From NCBI RefSeq assembly GCF_000621705.1, contig NZ_JHXO01000015.1:28483-92482 (forward strand): a stretch of DNA of 64,000 bases. The letters run 5' to 3'. A model generated the notes under the pieces. The model searched no databases. It was not told the DNA's origin and was given only the letters and a program-made list of their open reading frames with translations. A program made the translations under genes and the position numbers. Within the stretch, counting starts at the first letter, position 1, and every line of letters starts with the position of its first letter. Source of the DNA: Prolixibacter bellariivorans ATCC BAA-1284. Its GTDB lineage: Bacteria > Bacteroidota > Bacteroidia > Bacteroidales > Prolixibacteraceae. Below are positions 56,601 through 64,000 of the stretch, piece after piece.

Positions 56601-57670
56601 AGTATCTAATCGTTGAAATTAGCGATGATGGAATCGGAATTCCCAGGGAGAGTCAGACGAAAATATTTAAACGCTTTTACCAAACTGAACAAAACAAAAT
56701 AGAGAATACCGGGTCAGGGATTGGCCTGTCGCTGGTTGACTCGTTAATAAAAGTGCATAAAGCAAAGATATTTGTAAAAAGCGAGCCGGGTGCGGGAAGT
56801 ACGTTTATTGTTGAAATACCGATAAATAAAGATAATTACGATGCCAGTGAAAGGTTCGATGTACAAAAAGATTTTATTGACGAAAGCCCTGGTAAGACAA
56901 AGAAAGTAGTGCAGACGACGGACATAAAGAAGAAAATTCTGGTGATTGAAGACAACAAAGAACTCCGTCAGTTTATTAATGAATATTTATCCGACACCTA
57001 TAAAGTTTACGAGGCCGAAAACGGAGAACAGGGGCTACAGCTTTGCCGGCAGATAAAACCCATATTATGTGTTTCGGACATAAAAATGCCGGTGATGGAC
57101 GGTTACGAATTCTGCGTCAATTTGAAAAAAGACACTTCAATCAGTCATATTCCGGTCATCCTGTTAACTGCATTATCAGATAATGAAAACGTAATGACCG
57201 GCTACAAATTAGGTGCTGACGGGTACATTACCAAGCCATTCGATCCCGCATTGTTAAAAATAAGAATTCAAAACATTATAAAATCCAGGATAGAGCTTAA
57301 AACAAAGTTTTCGGGCGAAATTGAAAGCAACATTGCAGTCCTTTCTCACTCACCGGTTGACGAGGAATTTATCACTCAATTAAGCAATCTAATTGAGGAA
57401 AATATCAATAACCCCGACCTCAAAGTGGATATGCTATGCGCAAAAATGGGAATCAGCTCTTCCAAGCTTTACCGAAAAATTAAAGAACTTACTGATTTAA
57501 GCCCCAATGAATTTATTCGAACATTACGTCTGAAAAAGTCAGCGCAATTATTAAAGACCAAGAAATACAATGTGTCTGAAGTGTCATATTTAGTAGGGTT
57601 TAACGATCCGCTTTATTTCAGTCGCTGTTTTAAGAAACAGTTTGGTTTTTCACCCAGGAAGTATTTATAG
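53657..57670 (+). CDS. Hybrid two-component system regulator (HTCS) of the PUL
   Basis: A 1337-residue protein that fuses sensor and response regulator. Signal peptide (NCLFLLLLLPTTVFA), then a periplasmic pair of propellers made of Reg_prop repeats (LLWIGTFLGLNSFDG, LWIGTRKGL, LWIGTENGLDKFD and others) to about residue 690. A Y_Y_Y domain follows at about 700-780, then one membrane helix at about 786-806. HisKA has His842 in FTNISHELRTPISLI, followed by HATPase_c (DDGIGIP, GSGIGLSL), a receiver at about 1093-1210 with Asp1141 in VSDIKMPVMDGYEF, and an AraC-type DNA-binding domain at about 1240-1337 (VSEVSYLVGFNDPLYFSRCFKKQFG). It senses a periplasmic oligosaccharide of the target glycan and activates the locus, probably through the 35233-35265 repeat. 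It starts 34 bases after the GH115 gene. Confidence 0.95.
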   Translation: MRLRNCLFLLLLLPTTVFADRIKLEHYSDDQGLSQNSVRHIVQDNTGLLWIGTFLGLNSFDGNTFTAYTSETSKHNSLENNDITALVMDSVANRLWIGTRKGLTCLDLKKQEFTTFLHNENDSNSLPDNEVRALFYDKFNRMWVGTKDSGLCILNKKTNAFSRVDIDGFNYVKSIYEDSYGCLWIGSNGTGGVAQIRFNKDGSINKIKTYTLTIPGSTEINPYVNFIYQDRKSDIFVGTREGLYKLNKLEDKFYNLWIPDASVRNILGPYFNCVAQSPQGKYWLGTLGGLIVCDHLEDITTGNYRWYYSDLSDNSSLVDNSVSSLFFDKSGVLWIGTENGLDKFDRYKNQFKNIRNISYLINNKIPRISGLAETYDNHIIVSTHDNGLFIGKNNKFSVLSQQNKSIASIYTPDGKVFYCGLWNGNILIYNYPKNSYRTLDLGLGETLTLAFVKLKDGTIFIGSHGNKAVLLNPHTLKYKTILPAYFSKIISNQAVSDSAGMIWIATESGVVRYNPYDNKARTYSESKLPDGVLFHDIAKDIAIDRNGRIWVATTTGLCYYKPSEDTFIHIDSPEELRDEWITDIRFRKNNEMWLNFNNNKVGKYDIKTKQLSVYRINSGNRLDIFSNRGFLLFNDSLIYVPGKEGIIYFPTNITNVYKTAGLPFISEVKVHGKVVHPGDTINGHVIIKENINYSRKMALDYSNRNFALSFSSPSYVDVKLNKFQFMLEGFDNSWINANNNSRSIQYTNLYPGKYVFKIKTQNSNGIWSPVSSYEIRIKPPFWLTYKSLLLYLLILVLTFYLIRSQMKRRMLLKQELVLEKVKRERDDKLNNEKLRFFTNISHELRTPISLILGPVKHLLEEKNLTDVQRNKAELILRNSNRLMYLINQLLDFRKAQNGEFKLKVIQTEILRPTRNAFNSFKGLALEKQISYNFTCDRDQVIGWIDVDKYEKILYNLLSNAIKFTNKYGSIDLFVDVKDDESQYLIVEISDDGIGIPRESQTKIFKRFYQTEQNKIENTGSGIGLSLVDSLIKVHKAKIFVKSEPGAGSTFIVEIPINKDNYDASERFDVQKDFIDESPGKTKKVVQTTDIKKKILVIEDNKELRQFINEYLSDTYKVYEAENGEQGLQLCRQIKPILCVSDIKMPVMDGYEFCVNLKKDTSISHIPVILLTALSDNENVMTGYKLGADGYITKPFDPALLKIRIQNIIKSRIELKTKFSGEIESNIAVLSHSPVDEEFITQLSNLIEENINNPDLKVDMLCAKMGISSSKLYRKIKELTDLSPNEFIRTLRLKKSAQLLKTKKYNVSEVSYLVGFNDPLYFSRCFKKQFGFSPRKYL

Positions 57671-58029
57671 AGGTACGCTTCACTTTTTATCACACGCTAA
57701 AGCTTAATTTCTTTCTTCATCAGAACCAAATTCCGTCCGTTTTCCTGCTTTGCAACAACGTTTCTACTCATCCCAACCCTTTTCTAATGATAGAGAAGGG
57801 CTCACAGCACTGCAAATTCGCAAGGCTTTATTTCCAAAAACAATCTACTATTCTACCGGGAAAATGGAAATACAAACGTTGATGTAATCACCAGTCCCCG
57901 CCCTTCATTATTTGTAGAGAAGGGCAATTCGGACGCAGTCCGGATGGGGTGAGTAGATAAAATCCGGCCAATGAGTGCCAATCGCGCTGATAGGTTTGCC
58001 GACAATGTCAGGTGTGGGAAAACGACAGA

Positions 58030-58064
58030 GAACCGGTCGTTTTATCCTGAACGAACCAGTCATT
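58030..58064. repeat. Short 23-nt-phased direct repeat
   Basis: GAACCGGTCGTT (58030-58041) and GAACCAGTCATT (58053-58064) repeat with a 23-base period, just before the 22-nt array. Confidence 0.5.
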
Positions 58065-58081
58065 GCAAACCCCTCCCAAAC

Positions 58082-58206
58082 GCGAAGCGCATCTCACCTC
58101 CGCGCGAAGCTGAACTTTACGGCCGGAGATGAAGAACTTTACGCGGAAAGATGAAGAACTTTCTGTGTGAAGTTGAAGAAGTTTCCCGACAAAGATGAAG
58201 AAGAAA
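58082..58206. repeat. 22-nt degenerate tandem repeat, about six units
   Basis: Units keep an exact 22-nt phase. The conserved half is AGATGAAGAACTTT (58127-58140, 58149-58162 and variants at 58171-58184 and 58193-58206). The remaining eight bases vary. Two earlier, weaker units share GCGAAGC at 58082 and 58104. Two copies of GAGATGCGC at 58220 and 58242 are also 22 bases apart but shifted in phase. Confidence 0.7.
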
Positions 58207-58287
58207 ATCCAGCGCTCTTGAGATGCGCTTTCCACAGCCGCGAGATGCGCATCTCCGGGACAGGGAAAAATCCCTTACGACTACCAG

Positions 58288-58445
58288 CCTCGCGAGGTTA
58301 TAAGCTTTCTTCAAAAATGGTACTAAGGATCTTCCATAAATGGTTATAAGGTTTTGCTTCATGTAGTACTAAGTATTTTCCACTGGTAGTTATAATGTCC
58401 TGTTCCGGGTAGTTACCTTATCCTTCCACTGGTAGTTGTAAGGTT
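58288..58445. repeat. 23-nt degenerate tandem repeat, seven units
   Basis: A core of the form GTTATAAGG or GTACTAAGG recurs with an exact 23-nt period: its key T falls at 58298, 58321, 58344, 58367, 58390, 58413 and 58436. Flanks such as TTCCACTGGTAG are shared between some units. 23 is not a multiple of three and no frame is conserved, so the array is non-coding. Confidence 0.7.
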
Positions 58446-59023
58446 GGGTTTTGTTTAAGAAACCCCGGTGTTTCCGCCCTCTCAATTCCCTGCGGTAAGA
58501 AAATATTTTTATGCCGTGAAAAAATAATTTTATAAGCACTCGTTTACAATTTTTACGTTAGGAAATTTTCATCCCCTGCGGCAAGGATTTTCTCCCCGAA
58601 GGAAACGATTGCCAATGGGGGTGGTTTTACATTCCATTTCCCTAAATCGCCACCAGGCGATAAGGATCGGCCTGTGATTTGTCTCGCGGTAACGGGTCAA
58701 ACCGGATTTTACTGCTAAGGCCTGTGGAACGATCTTATTTGTATCCGATAACACGAAGCGGTGGTAGGTATCGGAAGAATTTGTCGTAGGTCAAAATACA
58801 GCTTGGATACCCATCGTCGGCAAGTTACAGACCTCGTTCTTTTGATGCTTTTATGTGTTGATAGAACTCCCTTGGAAGTGAGTGAATATTAATTATTCGA
58901 GATCGAGGAAAATGCATATCTTTGTTTTACGGGTTAGCATGGAATGGGAAGGCCTAAGTGCTTTGAGAAGCAGGATAACAAGAATTAAATACATTATATC
59001 AGGATAAAACAATTTATTTCGTT

Positions 59024-59626
59024 TTACCCGCCATTTTTGTCTGAAAAGGTCGAACTTTTCTCTTCCTCCAAAATTTTTGCTTTTACTCTCGAAAGAGTGG
59101 TGTAATGTACTCCAAGGTAACTGGCAATCATTCGATCTGTAATCTCATTATAAATGTGCTTATACTCATCAAGGAATGTCAGATAACGTTCTTTCAAATC
59201 CGCCACTTTCAATAGTTTCAGCTGACGGTAGGTAGAGCTTATATCATTAATTAAAACCCCCAGAAAAAAATCAGTAATTGGTACACTCTCGGTTGTGCAT
59301 GAACACAGAAATTTTCGATCCAGCAACGTTACCTCCACATCGGTATGCGCCTGAGCATATATTTTACCTATCTTATTTTCCGATACTTCAACTGCCGGAC
59401 GTAAAACGTCACCGGTAGATTTAAAGTCGATAATTGTTCTTGTACCATCTTCTTTCTTCCAAAATAAAATAACAATACCGCTGGTTATCAGTGAAACGTT
59501 TTTATGAAGCATTACCTCTTCTGTCAGGAATTCATCTTTCCTAAAACTTGTGCGATCTGAAGCTTTTTTCAGGTCATATCCCTCAAAAATTTTAAAAGGA
59601 AAAGTAAAGCCATTTTCTCTTTCCAT
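59024..59626 (-). CDS. Crp/Fnr-family transcriptional regulator
   Basis: I place the start at ATG 59626 (200 residues, the family norm); the frame continues to a TTG at 59689. The N-terminal half is a cNMP-binding-like beta-roll (VSLITSGIVILFWKKEDGTRTIIDFKSTGDVL). The C-terminal half is a helix-turn-helix (ITDRMIASYLGVHYTTLSRVKAKIL). The Arg and Glu that bind cAMP in Crp are not evident, so the ligand is probably something else, as in most Bacteroidota members. The pair of identical palindromes at 59805-59856 lies 180-230 bases upstream, between it and the giant plus-strand gene, and is a candidate binding region. Confidence 0.88.
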   Translation of the reverse strand: MERENGFTFPFKIFEGYDLKKASDRTSFRKDEFLTEEVMLHKNVSLITSGIVILFWKKEDGTRTIIDFKSTGDVLRPAVEVSENKIGKIYAQAHTDVEVTLLDRKFLCSCTTESVPITDFFLGVLINDISSTYRQLKLLKVADLKERYLTFLDEYKHIYNEITDRMIASYLGVHYTTLSRVKAKILEEEKSSTFSDKNGG

Positions 59627-60250
59627 AAAAGCAAGATATTTTATTTGATTATAGCGTTGTGAATTTAGTGAATTTGTTAAGTGAATCAAACCTCATTCTG
59701 ATGAACATAAAAATATTTTAATTGAAAAACTCATCTCATTCTCATAATGATTTACAGATCATGATATTGACTTTCGCTAATAAATCTGAACATCGATGTA
59801 GTTATTAGCATATGCTAACAACTGTAATTAGCCAATCAGTTGTTAGCATATGCTAATACTAATTTTATGGTTAATGAGGTTATTTAGTTTGATTGGAATT
59901 ATGTTTTACTAATCGAGAGATAATGAAAAGAAGAATCAGGCTGAGAAACAAAAAAATGCCATGGCAATGAGCTAGTTGTACTTGCATGTCAATGTCCCGG
60001 CCCGGACGGAAGGGCTAACTATCCATTGTAAAACGGATAAAACTATCCCTTACTTGAAAAAGCAGAAAAGATAAAAAACCGGGCATTGGTGTGAGTAGGT
60101 CAATGGCAGGACATCGTAAGCAATGCAATGTTGGTTACATGTTGGCAAAAAATAAAAACTGACCATGCTCGCCTAGCATATTTGTTCAGGAACCGGGTTA
60201 ACAAGCACGGTATCAAATCAAAAAAAATGCAAACCATTAAATCAATACAA
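59627..60250. other. Divergent intergenic region with paired palindromes
   Basis: It separates the Crp/Fnr gene from the giant surface protein gene. Apart from the paired palindromes at 59804-59857, it shows AT-rich sequence near the regulator and a short GC-rich stretch near 59996-60015 (GTCCCGGCCCGGACGG). No small ORF is convincing. Confidence 0.5.
59804..59857. promoter_or_regulatory. Perfect 21-bp inverted repeat made of two identical 14-bp palindromes
   Basis: TTAGCATATGCTAA occurs at 59805-59818 and again at 59843-59856; each is itself a perfect palindrome. The whole arms (59804-59824 and 59837-59857) are perfect reverse complements with a 12-base AT-rich spacer. The palindrome centres are 38 bases apart. 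This fits two operator sites for a dimeric regulator, possibly with looping, between divergent genes. Confidence 0.7.
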
Positions 60251-63200
60251 ATGAAACAACGCTTATCGTATTTTCTCAGGGTGATACTGTATGGCAGCGT
60301 AACCCGGTCCTGGCAGGTTTCTTACGCCGACCGAAACGGGAAGCCAGGGGCAGATAAACAACCTGCACTTGAAGCCACACCTGAAAACCGAACAAATAAG
60401 GTTTTTTACAAGGGCCATATGTTGGGAATATATTTTCGGTTTGCCTGTGTATTTGGCATGTTGCTTACCTTGTTAACAAGCTTTACACTGCCGGTGATGG
60501 CACAAACCTGGCAGCCTGTTGGTAGCGAGGGGTTCTCTACGGGAGGTGCCACATCTGACGTCTCATTTTACATTGATAACGGGACGCCCTATGTAGCTTA
60601 CCAGGATGCGTCCGGTATTACGGTGATGAAATACAACGGTAGCGCCTGGGTGGGTGTTGGCAGTGCAGACTTTGCGTCAGGATCGTATCCTTCGCTTTAT
60701 GTTTATGGCGGAACGCCCTATGTGGCCTATTCAGATAATAGTAAAACATACAGGGCCACAGTGAAGAAGTATGACGGCACCTCTTGGGTGACTGTTGGCA
60801 ATGCTGGCTTTTCGGCGGGTAATTTAAGCAATACTTCGCTTTATGTTGATAACGGGACTCCCTATGTGGCTTATCGAGATGGGGCTAACGGCTACAAAGC
60901 TACGGTGATGGAATATAACGGCACCTCTTGGGTGACCGTTGGCAGCGCAGGTTTCTCGACGGGACAAGCAAGCTACACCTCACTTTATTGTGATAATGGA
61001 ACACCCTATGTGGCCTATCAGGACGTGGCAAACAGTTACAAGGCTACGGTAATGAAATACAACGGCAGCACATGGGAGGTCGTTGGTAGTGCGGGTTTTT
61101 CGGCGTATAAAGCATTCTACACCTCACTTTATATTGATAACGGAACACCCTATGTGGTCTACAAGGATTTGAATTACAGCAGTAAGGCCACGGTAATGAA
61201 ATACAACGGCAGCGCGTGGGAGGTCGTTGGCAGTGCGGGTTTCTCTGCGGGGAATGCAAACTACACCTCACTTTATATTGATAACGGAACGCCTTATGTG
61301 GCTTATCAGGACGGGGCAAACAGCAGTAAGGCCACGGTAATGAAATACAACGGCAGCGCGTGGGAGGTCGTTGGCAGTGCGGGTTTCTCTGCGGGGAATG
61401 CAAACTACACCTCACTTTATATTGATAACGGAACGCCTTATGTGGCTTATCAGGACGAGGCAAACAGCAATTTGGTCACGGTAATGAAATACGCGCTCAG
61501 CCCTCCGTCCATCAGCTACAGCAGCCCGCAAACCTACACCAAAGGTAACGCCATTACTTCGCTGAGTCCAACCAGTACAGGAGGTACGGTAGCCAGCTAT
61601 AGTGTGAGCCCTGCCTTACCGGCCGGTTTAAGTTTGAATGCCACGACCGGAGTTATCAGCGGTACACCCACGGCGATAACGGCCACCGCTACCTATACGG
61701 TAACCGCGACTAATAGTGTAGGTAGCGCCACTGCCAATATCAGCATTACGGTAAACGATATAGCACCTGTTTTCGGCTACGCCACCCCGTTAACCTACAC
61801 CAGGGGGACAGTCATAAGTTCACAGAGCCCAACCAGTACTGGTGGTACGGTGGTCAGCTACAGCGTTACCCCTGCCTTACCGGTCGGTTTAAGTTTGAAT
61901 ACTACGACCGGTGTTATCAGCGGTACCCCCACAGCGATAACGGCCACGACTATTTATACGGTAACAGGTACCAACACGGGTGGCAGCGCCACAGCCCAAA
62001 TCAGCATAACGGTGAACGATGTGGCCCCGTCCATCAGCTACAATAGCCCGCAGACCTATACCAGGGGGACGGCCATTACTTCGCTTAGCCCAACCAGTAC
62101 CGGCGGAGCAGTGGTTAGCTACAGTGTCAGTCCTGCGTTACCGGCCGGTTTAAGTTTGAATACCACGACCGGTGTTATCAGCGGTACACCCACAGCGATA
62201 ACGGCCACTGCTATTTATACGGTAACAGGTACCAACACGGGTGGCAGCGCTACAGCTCAAATCAGCATTACGGTGAACGATGTGGCCCCGTCCATCAGTT
62301 ACAGTAGCCCGCAGACGTATACCAAGGGGACGGCCATTGCTTCGCTTAGCCCAACCAGCACCGGCGGAGCAGTTGTGAGCTACAGTGTCAGTCCTGCGTT
62401 ACCGGCCGGTTTAAGTTTGAATACGACAACCGGTGTTATCAGCGGTACACCGACAGCGATAATGGCCACCGCTACCTATACGGTAACCGCCATGAATACA
62501 GGTGGCAGCGCCACGGCTCAAATCAGCATTACGGTGAACGATGTGGCCCCGTCCATTAGCTACAGCAGTCCACAAACCTATACCAGGGGGACAGCCATTG
62601 CTTCGCTGAGCCCGACCAGTACCGGCGGAGCAGTTGTGAGCTACAGTGTGAGCCCGGCTTTACCGGCCGGTTTAAGTTTGAATACCACAACCGGAGTCAT
62701 CAGCGGTACACCCACAGCGATAACGGCCACTGCTACCTATACGGTAACCGCCACGAACACGGGTGGCAGCGCCACAGCCCAAATCAGCATTACGGTGAAC
62801 GATGTGGCCCCGTCCATCAGCTACAGTAGCCCGCAGACGTATACCAAAGGAACAGCCATTGCTTCGCTGAGCCCGACCAGTACCGGTGGCATGGTAGACA
62901 GTTACAGTGTTAGCCCGGCCTTACCGGCCGGTTTAAGTTTGAATACCACAACCGGTGTTATCAGCGGTACACCGACAGCGATAACGGCCACCACTACCTA
63001 TACGGTAACCGCCACGAACACAGGTGGCAGCGCTACGGCCGGTATCAGCATAACGGTGAACGATGTGGCCCCTTCCATTAGCTATGCTACTCCGCAGACC
63101 TATACCAAAGGAACGGTCATCACAGCGCTTAGTCCAACCAGTACCGGCGGAGCAGTTGTGAGCTACAGTGTCAGTCCTGCGTTACCGGCCGGTTTAAGTT

Positions 63201-64000
63201 TGAATACCACAACCGGAGTCATCAGCGGTACACCCACAGCGGTAGCCGCTACCGCTACCTATACGGTAACCGCTACCAATACGGGCGGCAGCGCCACAGC
63301 TCAAATCAGCATCACCGTGAATGATGTGGCCCCGTCCATCAGCTACGCCACTCCGCAAACCTATACCCGGGGCATGGCCATTGCTTCACTGAGCCCAACC
63401 AGTACCGGTGGTACTGTGGTCAGCTACAGCGTCAGCCCTGCTTTACCGGCCGGTCTAAGTTTGAATACCACGACCGGTGTTATCAGCGGTACACCCACGG
63501 CGATAACGGCCACCGCTACCTATACGGTAACCGCTGCCAACACGGGTGGCAGCGCCACAGCCCAAATCAGCATAACGGTGAACGATGTGGCCCCGTCCAT
63601 CAGCTACAATAGCCCGCAGACCTATACCCGGGGTGCAGCCATCACGGCACTGAGCCCAGCCAGTACAGGTGGCATGGTGGACAGTTACAGTGTGGGCCCT
63701 GCCTTACCGGCCGGTTTAAGTTTGAATACCACAACTGGTGTTATCAGCGGCACACCAACGACGGTGACGGTGACTAACACTTATACAATAACTGCGACTA
63801 ATAGTGTAGGTAGCGCCACAGCTCAAATCAGTATTACGGTGAATGATGTGGCCCCGGCCATCAGCTACAGCAGTCCACAAACCTATACCCGGGGCATGGC
63901 CATCACCGCTCTGAGCCCAACCAGTACCGGTGGTACAGTGGTAAGCTACAGTGTGAGCCCGGCCTTACCGGCGGGATTAAGTTTGAATACCACGACCGGT
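60251..64000 (+). CDS. Giant secreted repeat protein, 3'-truncated by window edge
   Basis: The frame stays open from 60251 to the window end, so at least 1250 residues are present and the C-terminus is missing. In-frame ATGs exist at 60227, 60251 and 60419. The last gives a normal signal peptide (MLGIYFRFACVFGMLLTLLT...VMAQ), whereas earlier starts add a 56-64-residue charged extension. From about nt 60570 to 61490 there are seven repeats of about 48 residues with cores like LYIDNGTPYVAYQD and ATVMKYNGSAWEVVGSAGFS, probably propeller blades. From 61505 come Ig-like (He_PIG/cadherin-like) repeats of exactly 87 residues: nine complete and a tenth cut by the window. Each has PSISYSSPQTYT, PALPAGLSLN and GVISGTPTAIT cores. 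It is probably a T9SS-exported surface adhesin; no catalytic signature is visible. Confidence 0.88.
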   Translation, partial: MKQRLSYFLRVILYGSVTRSWQVSYADRNGKPGADKQPALEATPENRTNKVFYKGHMLGIYFRFACVFGMLLTLLTSFTLPVMAQTWQPVGSEGFSTGGATSDVSFYIDNGTPYVAYQDASGITVMKYNGSAWVGVGSADFASGSYPSLYVYGGTPYVAYSDNSKTYRATVKKYDGTSWVTVGNAGFSAGNLSNTSLYVDNGTPYVAYRDGANGYKATVMEYNGTSWVTVGSAGFSTGQASYTSLYCDNGTPYVAYQDVANSYKATVMKYNGSTWEVVGSAGFSAYKAFYTSLYIDNGTPYVVYKDLNYSSKATVMKYNGSAWEVVGSAGFSAGNANYTSLYIDNGTPYVAYQDGANSSKATVMKYNGSAWEVVGSAGFSAGNANYTSLYIDNGTPYVAYQDEANSNLVTVMKYALSPPSISYSSPQTYTKGNAITSLSPTSTGGTVASYSVSPALPAGLSLNATTGVISGTPTAITATATYTVTATNSVGSATANISITVNDIAPVFGYATPLTYTRGTVISSQSPTSTGGTVVSYSVTPALPVGLSLNTTTGVISGTPTAITATTIYTVTGTNTGGSATAQISITVNDVAPSISYNSPQTYTRGTAITSLSPTSTGGAVVSYSVSPALPAGLSLNTTTGVISGTPTAITATAIYTVTGTNTGGSATAQISITVNDVAPSISYSSPQTYTKGTAIASLSPTSTGGAVVSYSVSPALPAGLSLNTTTGVISGTPTAIMATATYTVTAMNTGGSATAQISITVNDVAPSISYSSPQTYTRGTAIASLSPTSTGGAVVSYSVSPALPAGLSLNTTTGVISGTPTAITATATYTVTATNTGGSATAQISITVNDVAPSISYSSPQTYTKGTAIASLSPTSTGGMVDSYSVSPALPAGLSLNTTTGVISGTPTAITATTTYTVTATNTGGSATAGISITVNDVAPSISYATPQTYTKGTVITALSPTSTGGAVVSYSVSPALPAGLSLNTTTGVISGTPTAVAATATYTVTATNTGGSATAQISITVNDVAPSISYATPQTYTRGMAIASLSPTSTGGTVVSYSVSPALPAGLSLNTTTGVISGTPTAITATATYTVTAANTGGSATAQISITVNDVAPSISYNSPQTYTRGAAITALSPASTGGMVDSYSVGPALPAGLSLNTTTGVISGTPTTVTVTNTYTITATNSVGSATAQISITVNDVAPAISYSSPQTYTRGMAITALSPTSTGGTVVSYSVSPALPAGLSLNTTTG
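61181..61467 (+). repeat. Near-identical 144-bp tandem duplication inside the propeller-like region
   Basis: From 61181 the DNA repeats at 61325 with a 144-base offset and only a few differences. It encodes two adjacent 48-residue blades with the same protein sequence over most of their length. It marks a recent expansion by unequal exchange or slippage. Confidence 0.8.
61505..64000 (+). repeat. 261-bp tandem repeat array (87-residue Ig-like units)
   Basis: Unit starts fall at 61505, 61766, 62027, 62288, 62549, 62810, 63071, 63332, 63593 and 63854, every one exactly 261 bases apart, with no insertion or deletion over nearly 2.5 kb. The DNA of middle units is highly similar. Confidence 0.92.

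Larger units (their letters stand above)
57671..59023. other. Long non-coding region with hairpins and phased repeats
   Basis: 1353 bases with no supportable gene. 57890-57945 has GC-rich hairpins (GCCCTTC/GAAGGGC at 57900-57925; GGAC-GCA-GTCC at 57931-57941) in the style of interspersed intergenic repeats. 58030-58445 holds phased degenerate repeats, listed separately. 58450-59023 shows nothing clear. Open frames here are artefacts of the repeats. Confidence 0.6.

Noticed and set aside
58008..58362. Overlapping short open frames on both strands
   Set aside because: They arise from the 22- and 23-nt arrays, whose periods do not keep a reading frame.
58082..58445. CRISPR array
   Set aside because: The repeats are 22-23 nt tandem units without distinct unique spacers, units are degenerate, and no cas gene is present.
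61044..61463. Minus-strand open frame with PDKPHKAFRYQYKV repeats
   Set aside because: It is the complement of the propeller-like repeats of the plus-strand giant gene; its repetition is explained by that gene.

Overview
This window is from a Bacteroidota chromosome, most likely a marine or anaerobic Bacteroidales/Marinilabiliales-type organism. That placement is inferred from a complete SusC/SusD polysaccharide utilization locus (PUL), a PUL-type hybrid two-component regulator, a type IX secretion (T9SS) sorting domain, Bacteroidota-style signal peptides and lipoboxes, and a TAnnTTTG-like promoter element. I saw no tRNA or rRNA genes, CRISPR array or complete insertion sequence.

Layout. 1-6001: 3' part of a giant secreted repeat protein with eight 133-residue repeats, then a beta-helix-like region and PKD/Ig domains. 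6336-6971: divergent CPBP-like membrane protein. 7335-11557, minus strand: zinc-ribbon membrane protein and HxxxDG acyltransferase (4-base overlap), then fabF and a TetR regulator with a perfect 14-bp palindrome upstream. 12026-21617: three consecutive PAS-rich histidine kinases (4, 5 and 8 PAS units; the last is a hybrid). They are followed by a decayed TetR fragment that keeps the same 14-bp palindrome. 22473-23843: secreted beta-propeller glycosidase-like protein with a T9SS tail. 24218-26726: lipoprotein plus outer-membrane barrel pair. 26848-27834: lipoate-protein ligase. 27911-29929: two unrecognised minus-strand genes. 30215-30403: a decaying 21-nt tandem repeat. 30601-34761: a 1386-residue SMEK-NACHT NTPase, a candidate single-gene antiphage defence system.

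35322-57670 is one PUL on the plus strand: SusC, SusD, two GH92 alpha-mannosidase-family enzymes, a GH89 alpha-N-acetylglucosaminidase, an HGSNAT-like membrane acetyltransferase one base downstream, GH31, GH115 alpha-glucuronidase and the hybrid two-component regulator. The enzyme set implies a branched glycan carrying alpha-mannose, alpha-GlcNAc (or alpha-GlcN that is first N-acetylated), alpha-glucuronic acid and a GH31-cleaved alpha-sugar. The GH89/HGSNAT pair mirrors two consecutive steps of human lysosomal heparan sulfate breakdown.

57671-60250 is mostly non-coding. It holds unusual phased 22-nt and 23-nt degenerate repeats, a Crp/Fnr-type regulator (59024-59626) and a pair of identical 14-bp palindromes inside a perfect 21-bp inverted repeat. 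From about 60251 to the window end runs the 5' part of a second giant surface protein: seven 48-residue propeller-like repeats, then Ig-like repeats of exactly 87 residues.

The items I would look at first are the SMEK-NACHT gene, the NAGLU/HGSNAT pair inside the PUL, the phased 21/22/23-nt repeats, the paired palindromes, and the TetR operator and fragment on the far side of the kinase cluster. Everything here was read by eye; no database search or computation was run.
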